DNA of 64,000 nt from assembly GCA_018292915.2 (NCBI GenBank), contig JACVVK020000331.1, positions 388,501 to 452,500 of the forward strand, read 5' to 3'. The notes under the pieces were generated by a model, which worked only from the letters and a program-made list of their open reading frames with translations, was not told the origin of the DNA and did no database searches. Position 1 is the first letter of the stretch; the number at the start of each line of letters is the position of its first letter. Below are positions 34,112 through 45,312 of the stretch, in pieces. The translations under genes and the position numbers were made by a program. This DNA is from Batillaria attramentaria. Taxonomy: Eukaryota; Mollusca; Gastropoda; Batillariidae.

Positions 34112-35532
34112 CAAGGTACACGTAACACGTTTTGTTATTACTGTTGTTGCCATGTCTGTCTTCTTTCTTATTTTATGGAGAGGGTGGTCACAGTGCTAGA
34201 CTTCAACGGATATGCATCGCAATTTCTTTTTCAGTCGTCAGTGCAAGGTATAATCAGTTGTTACGGAACAAAAAAACGAAGGAGTAAACTCAACTTTCCA
34301 AAATTGAACCCAGACTCGTCCAATAAAGCGTAGAATCGCCTGTGGTGTCTGGCAGACAATTGTAAATAATCACCGGATTAAACTGTTCGCCCAGAGGAGG
34401 CTAATCACAGCCTGGCGTTGACACGGTCCCCCGCGGACCACACGCGTTTGATTCCTGTGGCATGATTGTGATTTACCCATGCCCGAGCTTCACGTGTCGT
34501 GCCAACCAGCACAATTTATGTCTAATTAGGTTTAGAAGACCATTCAGTGTTAAAAATAATACAATAAAAAGGCGGCGGAGGACGGGGGGGGGGGGGGGGG
34601 GGCGTCTTTAGTGCATGGTGCAGCTGTGGGCATGGGAGTGTTTTGCACAGTGGTGTCGACTGAACAATGATTGCGTAATTGCTCTATTCAGTATCGTTTG
34701 CATTTATCCTGCTGCTGTCCCAGTTTATTCATTATTGCCAGTTATTGGGTTGGGTGACTGTGTTTAGAGTTGACACTCATAACTACTTGAGCTTTTGGGG
34801 AGCCGAAACTTATTAAATTGTCGATTTGCCTTGTTGGTTGACTGACTGTGGCAGTCAAATTTGGGGTCACGTGACCACCGCTTGTGGTTTATTCCTGCCA
34901 AGATGATACGTACTGTGCATCAGCCGGTTTATCTTGGATGCCTGTGTGTTGTAATTAATCTTTTTTTTTCATTTTCTTACGACTATCTTTAAGGTTATTC
35001 AAGTACAAAACTTAACTTTGTCATCACACACTCAAAAACTTCAACACAGCCTGTTCATCTTCAAAACTGACTTGATAGGCTGTATCATTAGAATTTCACA
35101 AGCATTTCCCCAAGATTGTTCAGCTTCAGTGTGAAACCAAACTTGCTGCTGTTCTTTCTTTTTTCTTTTTTTTTTCTTTTTTTTTTGTCTTTTTTGCAAT
35201 CCACATTATCAGAAGAGGAAGCACGCAGCATCTGGGCGGTAAGGGTCCGAGGAAGGGAGGGCAGGAACCGTGATAAGGACGCTGGGGATCTCGGGGCAGG
35301 AGATAGAAGGGGCAGGATTCCAATGTCCAGGCAATGAGGTCTGCCACGCGGGAAATGGTCTTTGTGGGGCGCTCTTGCTACCTGAATCACCGCTTGGCAG
35401 GCCAGGTGTTACGGGTCTGAGACGCCATGAAGAGGCAATATAAGGTCAGATTCAGACAGGAGTGAGTTTTACAGTGTCTACCGCCGCCAGCGCGACCGAC
35501 CTCAATGGCTGCCGTGGCTGGGAAAGAGCGGA

Positions 35533-35701
35533 TGGATGTTTAGGGGGGTTTAACGTCCTTTTTCCACAACAAAAGGGTGATTAGCAAAGAAAGGACAACG
35601 AGAAAAAAGCCAGCACAAATATTGTCCTCCCAGCCTGGATTCGAACTCACAACACGAGCACTGACGGTCCAGTGCTTTGCTGCTCGACTGTCCTGGCTCC
35701 T
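35533..35701 (-). mobile_element. SINE, minus strand
   Basis: Plus strand: TTTAACGTCCTTTTTCCAC, GCACAAATATTGTCCTCCC, GATTCGAACTCAC and CTGTCCTGGCTCC, the full inverse of the family. Confidence 0.85.
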
Positions 35702-35954
35702 TCCGTTCCAGGAGCACGTAGCAAGCATTAAAACAAGTAAAATCAGTATGTAGAAACAGCAACAACAAATTCTGTGATGAAATTCACAAAGAAAGACGTT
35801 TAGCAAGGAAGCTGGTGGTCCTGGTGATATTATTCGTGTGAAATTCTGGTGTGCGTAATGAAAAGAAAGAGGGAGTTTGGTTTTGTGGCTGGATATCTGT
35901 GTGGAGTCGTACGCATGGTGTCAGTAAAGGAAAAGACGTTTGGAAAGGAGGTTT

Positions 35955-36501
35955 GGTTTCAAACTGAATATGGGCAGTCTTGTGGATATGCACCTTCTTT
36001 CTCTCGCCTTCTCTCATAACATACACAGATCAACACAGTATCTGACGGGAAGAGGTGGAGGTGGGCCTATATAAATAAGTATATAGTAGGGTGACTGGTG
36101 CACTTTGTCGTTGCGTTAGTTTATGGTTTCAAACTGAATATGGGCAGTCTTGTGGATATTCGCCTTCTTTCTCTCGCCTTCTCTCATAGCATACACAGAT
36201 CAACACAGTACCTGACGGGAAGAGGTGGAGGTGGGCCTATATAAATAAGTATGTAGTAGGGTGACTGGTGCACTTTGTCGTTGCGTTAGTTTATGGTTTC
36301 AAACTGAATATGGGCAGTCTTGTGGATATGCGCCTTTTTCCTCTCGCCTTCTCTCATAGCATACACAGATCAACACAGTACCTGACGGGAAGAGGTGGAG
36401 GTGGGCCTATATAAATAAGTATGTAGTAGGGTGACTGGTGCACTTTGTCGTTGCGTTAGTTTATGGTTTCAAACTGAATATGGGCAGTCTTGTGGATATG
36501 C
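35955..36501 (+). repeat. 170-bp tandem array, three full units plus start of a fourth
   Basis: CAAACTGAATATGGGCAG recurs at exactly 170-bp intervals (about 35960, 36130, 36300, 36470). Every unit has GCCTATATAAATAAG, a TATA-box-like stretch. Units are almost identical. Confidence 0.92.
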
Positions 36502-37023
36502 GTGTGAAACTTTCTAAAAAGGAAAAAGGATGGTTGGTTTCATTATTGTGTTGCATAAAACTGCAGATCTATTCTTCGTGCGATTTTCAACTGCACGTAA
36601 TCATTGGGGGAAAAAATTTCAGCCTTGCAAGTCTTTACTGCCCTCCTCTTCCACATTTCATCCGAACGATATAGACGCAAAAAGATGGTGCATGGAGTGG
36701 GTAGAGAAGGGAACTGACACGGGTAGTTCCCCTTTGTTGGCTACAACAACACTGCCAGGCAGAGCACGGAGGAAGCCTGGCGCCATTCAGCTCTCTAACA
36801 AACTCCCCCCTCTGCCCCCTGGTTTCACCCTCTCCCCTCTTGCAACAACATGCAACTCCGTGTCCGCATTTTCTCTCCTAACAACGACCGGCTTCCGCGT
36901 CTCTTCCTCTCGCCTTCTCTCATAGCATACACAGATCAACACAGTATCTGACGGGAAGAGGTGGAGGTGGGCCTGTATAAATAAGTATGTAGTACGGTGA
37001 TTGGTGCACTTTGTCTTTGCGTT
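36502..37023 (+). repeat. Unique insert plus remainder of the split 170-bp unit
   Basis: About 400 bp (36502-36900) of unrelated sequence splits the fourth unit. The array sequence resumes at 36903 (CTCTCGCCTTCTCTCATAGC) and runs to the pentanucleotide array. Confidence 0.75.
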
Positions 37024-37081
37024 ATGGTATGGTATGGTATGGTATGGTATGGTATGGTATGGTATGGTATGGTATGGTATA
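37023..37081 (+). repeat. (TATGG)n microsatellite
   Basis: Between 11 and 12 perfect pentanucleotide units directly after the 170-bp array. Confidence 0.97.
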
Positions 37082-37309
37082 CTTCTCCTCGGCGCATATA
37101 TATATCCGTCTCTTCTGAAATGCTCATGGCGCCGCAGGAGCTGGAGGACGAAGCAGCGAAATCCTACTGCCGATTAGCGCTACTTTATGTGCAAACCTTT
37201 AGCCTGCTGTTCACTATGGTGCGTGCGACAGTATTTCTGTTTTCCACGCCACCGGCCACAGCCTCCTCTGAATGATGGACTTGGGATTTTTAGCGTGGAC
37301 ACTTGATAT

Positions 37310-37310
37310 T

Positions 37311-37341
<31 letters not shown>

Positions 37342-37541
37342 ACACGAGGGCGGGAAAGGCACCGTAAACAAGTCTGCGCGTGATTTTTTTTAACCTTATT
37401 TGGAAAGGAAAAATCCATCCATATTCCTGCCTACCTGAAATTCGAACCGGGCGGCCCAGGATCCAAATTCGGATATCTTAACCACTAGACCAAATCCCCT
37501 TGCCTTTCTTTCGTTTATAATGCATGTGCACGTCGACACAG

Positions 37542-37596
<55 letters not shown>
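37310..37596 (+). repeat. (GT)n and (CT)n microsatellites
   Basis: (GT)n at 37310-37340 and (CT)n at 37544-37596, just upstream of the membrane-protein exon. Confidence 0.95.
37425..37498 (-). mobile_element. tRNA-like SINE head, another family
   Basis: On the minus strand: A box TGGTCTAGTGGTTAAGAT and B box GGTTCGAATTTC. It is too degenerate to be a working tRNA and probably heads a retroposon running to about 37384. Confidence 0.55.
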
Positions 37597-37601
<5 letters not shown>

Positions 37602-37741
37602 CAAATTAACTACTACTGCTACTACTACTTCTACTACTACTATTATTATTATTATTATTATTAATGGCTCGTATAGCGCAGTGCAGCGTGCTAGGCTCAA
37701 TGCTCAGTGTATTAATGTATTTCCTCTACTCTCTTTCACAG

Positions 37742-37969
37742 ACTGTGGTTTCATCTGCAAGTTCCTGTCCCTGGGCGTGACGGCGTCCATCTTCATCTCC
37801 GTCGGCAGTATCGTCATCGTCGTCTCCTGCGTGGTGGCGCTCGTCTGCTGTTGTCGTCGTCAACTGTGCCGCAAACGCCCCGACACCTCAGCCACCAGCG
37901 TCACCACAACGGCCACCACCGTCGTTTCTAACGGTGCGCCGGCCTCCTCCTACCATGGTGAGGCTGACG
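37742..37969 (+). CDS. Membrane-protein exon with transmembrane helix
   Basis: Seventy-six codons: a split first codon, CGFICK, a 25-residue hydrophobic helix, the basic/Cys stop-transfer CCCRRQLCRKR, then Thr/Ser-rich sequence. It ends G|GTGAGC in phase 1. The exon is GC- and C3-rich, unlike the flanking DNA, which supports real coding. Confidence 0.8.
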
Positions 37970-39291
37970 GTGAGCAGGCCTGGGTTTTTTTGTTTAGTTT
38001 TTTTTTTTTCTGTTGATTTACTTACGTTCTTTGTGGTCTTCATGTCTTCCCTATCATTTTGTTCAAACGTTTTATGTCATTTCCCTTTTTAAAAAGTTTA
38101 AAAGAAACACGTTTATCGCTACAGTCAAATCCATATTGTTATAGGCCCGTACACGAAAATTTGGGGATTTGCTGGGCGACTGTTCAAAACGGCTGTATAG
38201 TGTATGACGACGGACGATAGCTGGCTGTTACGTACGTTGGGTGTGATGTACTATGATGATATATTTTGTCTGTTGGTTGCGCCGTTCTATTTCATTGGCG
38301 TTTAACTTTTACGACAATCTTGGGACTGACAAGTATGTACTTTAGTTTCAAACGTAATTCGGGATTTCCCGATAACTTGAAAGTAACGTTAGGCTCAAAT
38401 CTGCTTCGAGGCGATCGGGAGAAGTTGTTTCCCAGCCCCCTGGATACTTCACTGGTATTAACTGTTAGATGTTGTGGTTGTTTCCTGCCCTTCTTCATTT
38501 CCAATTTTTGTGGTTTTCCTTTTAACTGTCCAGCCTGGCCTGCGCTGGAGATAAGTGGACTGTGTTCCTTTTATTGTTTTGTCATCTATCACACCCAAAT
38601 ACTGAAAAAAAAGAGAAAATGTTGGCTGTTTTCCAAGGACAGGGGGGGGGGGGGATTCATTGAGGGCGGAGAGGGAGGGGGGCAGCTTGGTGTTTTTCTA
38701 TTCACAAAATTAAGTTGTGGGCAGGACAGTCGACGAAACAGCAGAAAAGAACTCAATTTAAGCGGTAAAGTAAATTAAACTAAAATGAAGTAAACCGCAA
38801 TACGGATGAGAGTGTCGGTAATATATTTTACGTTACGTTCTTTGTGGAATTGTTTTACCTTGGAGGACACCTAAAAGACGCTAAACCTTTTCTTCGGTCT
38901 CTAAGTATACAAAATCTTGCCCTGTCTAGCCTTTCAAGACTTTCGTTTTAGTTTGTTATAATGTTCTTCTCTCTCAGCGCTAACAGTAAGTGCTTGGTAT
39001 TGTTCTTCAGGGTCTCGAGCGCCGAGCGCTTTCAGTAACCACGGGTACACGCATCAGGGGTATTACCCTATGCAGCCCGTGTACCCGGCCCCACACCACG
39101 GGTCCCTCTACTCCTACGGCAAGGACCCGTTCATAGCTCCACCTGGGAGCGCCTACTCCTCGCAGCCGTCACAGCATCGCTCCTACACCCCCACCTCCAG
39201 CAAATCAGGCAAGTCCAACAGGTCCAACAACAGCACGTCAGTGACGTACAGCCAGGGAACTGAGAAAGTGTCCATGCCTGTTAATCTTTAG
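37742..39291 (+). CDS. Single-pass membrane protein, last two coding exons (gene incomplete 5')
   Basis: Exons 37742-37969 and 39011-39291 join in phase 1 (G|GG). Exon 1 encodes CGFICK, then a hydrophobic helix (FLSLGVTASIFISVGSIVIV and on through VVALV), then CCCRRQLCRKR and a Thr/Ser-rich stretch. Exon 2 encodes a Tyr/Pro/Ser-rich tail (YYPMQPVYPAP, Ser-rich SKSGKSNRSNNS) ending MPVNL and TAG. This is the layout of a type I receptor-like or Shisa/CYYR-like adaptor: an extracellular part supplied by missing upstream exons, one helix, a Cys palmitoylation-type cluster, and a cytoplasmic tail with aromatic/proline motifs. I cannot name the family with confidence. Splice sites are good (TCTCTTTCACAG; GACG|GTGAGC; TGTTCTTCAG). 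Confidence 0.75.
39011..39291 (+). CDS. Membrane-protein terminal exon (cytoplasmic tail)
   Basis: It continues in frame from 37969. The tail is rich in Tyr, Pro, Ser, His and Gln, resembling disordered tails that bind WW or SH3 domains. It ends at TAG 39289-39291. A near copy of its last 17 codons and following UTR lies 123 bp downstream. An internal AG|GCAAGT at 39207-39214 could act as a GC donor. Confidence 0.78.
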
Positions 39292-39432
39292 CCCCAGCCT
39301 GGCACGTGTTTATGTGAATACTTTGCCTGTTGATGTGGACTAGCATTATGCCAGCCGCATCCAGTGACATACAGCGAGGGAACTGAGGAAGTGTCAATGC
39401 TGGCCAATCTTTAACCCCAGCCACGGCACGTG
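39237..39432 (+). repeat. 123-bp tandem duplication over the stop codon
   Basis: AGTGACGTACAGCCAGGGAA... at 39240 and AGTGACATACAGCGAGGGAA... at 39363. Both copies read VTYS(Q/E)GTE(K/E)VSM..NL and a stop (TAG/TAA) in the same frame. Confidence 0.85.
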
Positions 39433-40322
39433 TTATTGCGATTGTAATCACTTTGTGGGTGGACGTGTACCAGTGTGAGGTCATTGGAGGAGGTCTGACC
39501 AGCTTGAGGTCCTTGGCCACAGAATAGCACGATTATTTTGGATCAGTCTTGAAGGTGTTGACCGTGTAGCGCCTCATGCGGCACGGACGAATTCTCACAG
39601 GAGACCATGACTGTATGCTTCACTATACCTGCACGTGCTCACCGGTCTCATTTGAGTGACTTACATGCCTCATTTGCAACCCAGTGTGTGCTCTGGAGAC
39701 AATGTGGATGACGGCATCTGTTTGGCTGGATGATGACCTTGTGCAAGATATTTTATTGGCCGTCAGCTCTTGACACTGCCCCAAGTGTCAGGGTGACCTC
39801 TCTGAGAACGGCTATGGCAGTTAACACTATCTAGACCTCAGCATACAGTTTTTGTTTTCTCGCTCTGAAGTTGTTAACACTCCCGTTGAAGCGTAGTTCC
39901 AGTACAGACAAAGCCTGTGTCGTTAAAAAAATTGCAAGTTTGTGTACCAGTTTTGTAGTCCACTAGACCTGGTTGCTCCTGCGCTTGTCATTGTTTTTGT
40001 GTACTAACAGAAGGCAGCGCCGTACAACATTTTCTTTGTTTGTAGAATTTCTTGTCCCCTACGCATATTAAGTTTCAGAATTACTTTTGTCCTGAAAACT
40101 GTCATCGCCTATGAGTATACTAAGTGTGTGTCTGTGAAGACCTGGGTTTTTATGTGAATGGCCTTCAATCCACGAAGTGTGTGGAGACTGTATATACATG
40201 TGTTGTGGTGTGCACCTCCAGACATGAATGTAGTGGTTGTGGTGTTGCGTGGTAGTAGTTATGTGTTCACGTGACATATAATCTCTACTGTCGCTCACCC
40301 CCACCACTGCTTTCATGTGCAG

Positions 40323-40363
40323 GTCAGAACCAGCAAAAGGAGGTGGTGCCACTGAACCAGTAA
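40323..40363 (+). CDS. Candidate alternative terminal exon
   Basis: TTTCATGTGCAG is followed by a 41-nt segment that, entered in phase 1, reads QNQQKEVVPLNQ and TAA. It matches the phase of both the donor at 37969 and the putative GC donor at 39208. The inference rests on splice-site consensus only. Confidence 0.35.
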
Positions 40364-41396
40364 CTCCGCCCTGAAAGGCAAGCCCCCCAGTCTACGGGCG
40401 GTGCGGAGTCCAATCACTCCTTTGGTGGGGACGTAGAGCATCCAATCCAGTGCCACTGCCCGCCTACTGGGCCGTTATCCTCGTCAGACAAAAGTACAAG
40501 AGCAAATGTGATGCTCTCTTGTCAACATCTAGCACCACTGACCGAGACAGTTTCTGAGCTTCAAACAGAAGGGGATCCCTGCACTAGTGAGATGACAGGA
40601 AAAGTGGCAGAGTCCGTCCTGTAGCCCTGCCCACGTCGTCTTTTTACCAATACAAACGTGCGTGTCAGGCACTGAGCACGTGATTGACAAGCTCGCCAGC
40701 CAGTCAGGATCGTCGGTACATGGATTCCAAGCTTAGGACGTGTGATGGACAGACTTACCAGCCAATCAGAATCTTTGGTTGGATTCCAGACCGAACTTCA
40801 CTTTGAAGTGTCTTTGCAACTCTTGGACAGTTTGTGAGCGTACGAAGTGGGTATCAAAATCAGGTAATTTCAGGTCATGTGACAGTTTCTAGTGATCATG
40901 TGAAAATCCTCAGGCAAAGTTGTTAACAACCAGACTTTGCCAAGACATGTGAAAATGGCCACAGAAATGCACTTGACCGTGACCAAGGAAACCCACAACA
41001 TGCATCACTGAACTCCAAGTGTGCGTTTGAACTCCAAGTGTGGTGGTGATCCAGACATAAAATCCCAAACAGACAAGACTGTGTGATAAAATAATTATTA
41101 TTCGCAGTGACATCCATCCCACACGGGTGCAGACCAGTCCTTTTGTTTGTGAAGTATCTTCACAAGTATGACGTAACAGGAACCCGTTTGTGGCTGAACA
41201 GTGTGTGTCACAGTCTTCACTTCTTGGGTCACCTCATCGTAGGATTACACACGAACGGGTTTTTGCACGATGTGCAGTGGGCTTGCTTCCCCCGCACCAA
41301 GGGACGTAAATATTCAGAACATACAACCGCCTCGTTCTTGCAGGTAATTGCGTCCCCTGTCTTGCGAAAATCAGTTGAAATGAGCACATCACTACC

Positions 41397-41450
41397 GTGA
41401 AAAAGAGACTAAGTATCATGGATTTGATATGTGCTTAGACCCTTTCTCCA
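41397..41450 (+). repeat. 55-bp hairpin repeat
   Basis: GTGAAAAAGAGACTAAGTAT, CATGGATTTGATATGTGC, TTAGACCCTTTCTCC. Confidence 0.55.
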
Positions 41451-42977
41451 GGTGGCCGGGGAGGGCAGTACGAAGTTTCACACGAAACACACACATCTTT
41501 TAATTCGGAAACTATTTGAAAATTTATTCAGTCGAATATTTTATTCTAGCCATCTGCACAGTTTTGCCTAAATACGTTTTTAGTTGTTTCCATTTAAACA
41601 TCAGTTGTCTGATGTGAACTTACGTTACAGATTATAAACAAAAGTTTTGTTTCTGGTTTGCCGACAACATCCTGTAATTAACGTGTGTTTTACAGCACTT
41701 AATATCGAAGCTGGTGTGTCTGTTACAGCTTCTACCCACAGCAGTTCCTATCGCTATAGTTACACCATCAACATGTGACCTCACACATCCGTGCATCTGT
41801 AATAACAGAAATGAAATCCACCATGACACAAGTGCAATGGCTATTCCTCTTCTTTTATTTTTTTTTTCTTTTGGTTGGTTGTCCCTACACGGGCTGTGTG
41901 CATGATCTACCGTCTTATCTTCAATGTTTTCATGGATTTCATGTTTTTGATACAACGCTTCGCATTCTGCCTTCATAGACGCAATTTTCAGCTTTTGAAC
42001 TGAACATTCGTCATTTCACTATATGATTGCGTATTGTGGTATATGCCTTCACGGGGAAATTCACTATAGAAGAATGCAGGAAGTGAGTGCAAGATACCTT
42101 CAATTCACATCATTACCACCCACACAAGATGAGCGAGTGCAGTTTTTTTTTTCTTGGTTTTTTGTTTGTTTGTTTGTTTGTTTGTTTGTTTGTTTTGTTG
42201 TTGGTGGGTTTTTTTGTTTTTTTTTGTTTTTTTTTGGGGGGGGGGGGGGGAGGGTGTTTGTTTATTTTTTATTCCTCAATTCACATCATTTTCAAAGCGT
42301 GTGTCTCTCGTGTATTGTGTACTTTGCAGTTCAAAGTTGAATACGTGATTGCTACAATCGTTCAAGAACTGCATGCCTGTCTTCATGTGAACAATTCCTA
42401 CTTACATAATTTCCGCTATATCTTGTCGCACAATGTTAGACAACGGGAAAACGTCTCTAGGCTAGGTTAGAATCAGGATGCCATCACCCAGGGCTTGACA
42501 CGGATCGACACGACGACACTTGAAACGGCATCGTCAATCATAATTATGTGCCGTGTTACTGTCGCTTAAAACGATTCAAGCTCAAAAATGGAAACGTGGA
42601 AGATGACCGTAAGTTTTGCTAATGACCAGTTAAGACATACGTGTTTGTTTGTTTGTTTGTTTTTTCTTCATTTCTCTCCCCCCCCCCCCCATCCCCTTTT
42701 GTTTGCGTTGCGGACTAGTGTATAGATGCTGAGTAGACGCAATAAAAATGTTGTATCAGACCTGATATTTTGACTGCCGTTGGCTGATCGGCTGATGTGT
42801 GGTCAGCAGTCATTTTGTGATATGTTCAATACAACACATTGTACAGTGTACGTATGCTGAAACTGTACTGTTTGTTTGCACAGATCGTGTTGTGTATGCT
42901 TTTTTTGGTCATTCGTGCGTATTCTGTTACAGCTTTACACCATGCTTTATGTATAATTATTCGTCGAGTGTCTGTGT

Positions 42978-42978
<1 letters not shown>

Positions 42979-43014
<36 letters not shown>

Positions 43015-43029
43015 AGACAGACACAGACA

Positions 43030-43102
<73 letters not shown>

Positions 43103-43199
43103 CACACACACACACAGATTCCGAATACGAACTTGACAGTCTAGAAGCTGTTTTGTTTTGTTTACTGACACCCCCTCCCCCCCGACTTTCTTCTCTTTT

Positions 43200-43266
<67 letters not shown>
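42979..43266 (+). repeat. (CA)n then (GT)n, opposed microsatellites
   Basis: (CA)n at 42979-43117 and (GT)n at 43204-43266 face each other about 87 bp apart and could form a long hairpin. Confidence 0.95.
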
Positions 43267-43267
<1 letters not shown>

Positions 43268-43722
43268 GGGAGGGGGGGAGGCAGTTTAATATTTCTTGCT
43301 AGCGTCAGAATGTTCTGGGCGCCTGTAGGATTTTTTTTTCAGAAGTTAGTTTCTAAACTATTCCCCCCCCCCCCCCCAGCATACAGGGTTTCACAATCTT
43401 TCCCGGGGGCAGGAATGTGTGGGTATCTTGTATTGTAGTGTTGCAGTATCCTTTCCACAATCTTTTGTTCTGACAACGGAAACGGTTAGCATTGTTGTAT
43501 TCCATACAGAATTTTAAATACAGCTACGTTTTAGTTGTCGCTACTGTTAAGCACTCATTGTACCGTCGCTGTCCTTTGTGGGTTTACTCTCTATGATTAT
43601 ACCCGTCGGTTACTTCTGCATGAACAGTACCTATTAGTCCAGTTACGATTGTAAACTGACCTTTCAAAGCTATGTTTTAGTGGTTCTTTTAGTTTAATAT
43701 TGATAGCTGTATTTGTTGCCTG

Positions 43723-43726
43723 CGTG

Positions 43727-43781
<55 letters not shown>
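43723..43781 (+). repeat. (GT)n microsatellite
   Basis: About 28 repeats with one GTTT interruption. Confidence 0.97.
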
Positions 43782-43787
<6 letters not shown>

Positions 43788-44790
43788 TAGTCCATGGTTA
43801 CCACCATGCATCATTTTATTCATAGTCAGTGTCATCACTGTAGAGAAGGGTGTGTGTGTGTGTGTGGAGGGGGGCGGGGGTGGGTGGGGGATTTCTGACC
43901 GTTTTGTCAAATAATTCATATTGTGTCATATGGATATTGTTATGGTCGTCTACATGGTCATTACATTTGCCAACACCAGGCAATGAAAAATCCTTCTGTA
44001 CCATGTTGAGGTGTTTCTGATACATTCATAGCCAAGCCGAGCCAGACACTACATGGAAACGCGCATCATCAGTTTACGTGTTTGCATTTGAATATATCCG
44101 AGCTGTTCTTCTTCTTCTTCTGCTTTTTTTTTTCTTTTTCTTTCTAGTCCTTTCTTTTTTTCTTCTTTTTTTTCCCATCTCAAGGCCTTTTATCCCAGTT
44201 ATAATAATTTTGAGATTTTGACTTCACAACTCTCAGCGTTGAGTTCGGACCACCTTACTGAAAAGGTGACACGACTGAATCTTCTTTAGCATACTTTTCG
44301 TACCAAATCTCCCTGATTAAAAATGTAGCTGTAGTCATTGTTCATTTCTTTGATATTACACACACACACACATATTCCAGCAACTCCACAAACGAAGATA
44401 CTAATGTTTCATGGTCAAAACCAACAGAGCTTCCACTGTTTTTAAAACAATGCACTCATGCATCACTGTATGAACGGCACCGTACACAGCTTTTGTACAT
44501 CGGTATTGAAACTGGTAGTTGCGTGAAAATTGCGAGAGAGAAAAAAAAAAAATGAAAATGCCCATCGTTGGTCAGTCATTGTAAAGCACAAAAGTAGACT
44601 ATGGCGTGGGTAGATTTTTATTCGGTGAAAAAAAAAGAGGATTATTGTCATTTTTTCTGAAATTGAAAACTACGAATCTGTTGAAACGGTTCTTTGTGTA
44701 TTTTCACCGAAACATTTTACTTAAAGGGAAGGAGTAGGTACGTGGGCGCTGCAAGGGAGAGAACTGTGCCTGTATGGGAAGAGTGATCAC

Positions 44791-45312
44791 TAGATCTAGC
44801 ACAACCCTGTTCCGGGTGCGTCGATAACTCTATGCCCCTGCGACGACGGCCAAGTCGGGCTAACCGAGACCGAGCCAAGCTAAGTGATACCTGAAGGAAA
44901 AAACAAAAATACTCGGTGACAAGGAAAGTGGACAGGTGCCTGCATGAGTTGTCCCCCGTGCATACACAGACTCGCAGCATGCATGCGTTTTTCGTGGCAG
45001 CTTTGTGCTCTGCCACGAAAAATGCGTGCTTGTTGCGGCAAGGGAGACAATTCATGCAGGCAATTATCTCAAAACAGGCTGAGAATGTACTGTGCTGGTG
45101 AATGCGACAGTTTTCACCGCTTCTGTGCACACTGTGAAATAACACGGGGACCTCAAAGTTGTTCGTAACTATCCACTTTCCTTGTCACCGAGTATTTTTG
45201 TTTTTTCTTTCTTAGGTATCACTTACCTCGGCTCGGTCTCGGTTAGCCGAACTTGGCCGTCGTCGCAGGGGCCTAGAGTATCGACGGACCCGGAACAGGG
45301 TTGGATCTAGCA
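44791..45312. mobile_element. Fold-back element with 140-bp inverted arms
   Basis: 44791-44932 and 45172-45312 are inverted copies at about 90 percent identity (AACCCTGTTCCGGGT, CCCCTGCGACGACGGCCAAG, ACTCGGTGACAAGGAAAGTG). Within the 240-bp loop are a second inverted pair (GCCTGCATGAGTTGTC / GACAATTCATGCAGGC) and a third, 20-bp one (44981-45000 / 45010-45029). No protein. Confidence 0.85.

Larger units (their letters stand above)
32447..35532. other. Intergenic, T-rich tract and microsatellites
   Basis: A (TTC)/poly-T tract at 32750-32910, two (CA) arrays and a poly-G at 34585. No gene supported. Confidence 0.4.
39292..42760 (+). other. Probable 3' UTR / downstream region of membrane-protein gene
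   Basis: No further exon is visible apart from the candidate at 40323. The stretch is of mixed composition, with a poly-T/poly-G run at 42140-42252 and one 55-bp hairpin at 41397-41450. AATAAA at 42741 could be a poly(A) signal. Where the transcript really ends is not visible. Confidence 0.3.

Noticed and set aside
38266..38778. 170-codon open frame in the membrane-protein intron
   Set aside because: It crosses G-runs and poly-A, shows no domain, and lacks suitable splice sites.
43204..43438. Cys/Val repeat frames over (GT)n arrays
   Set aside because: All CVCV and THTH frames are microsatellite translations.
44717..45145. 142-codon minus-strand frame
   Set aside because: It spans the fold-back arms and loop; no coding signal.
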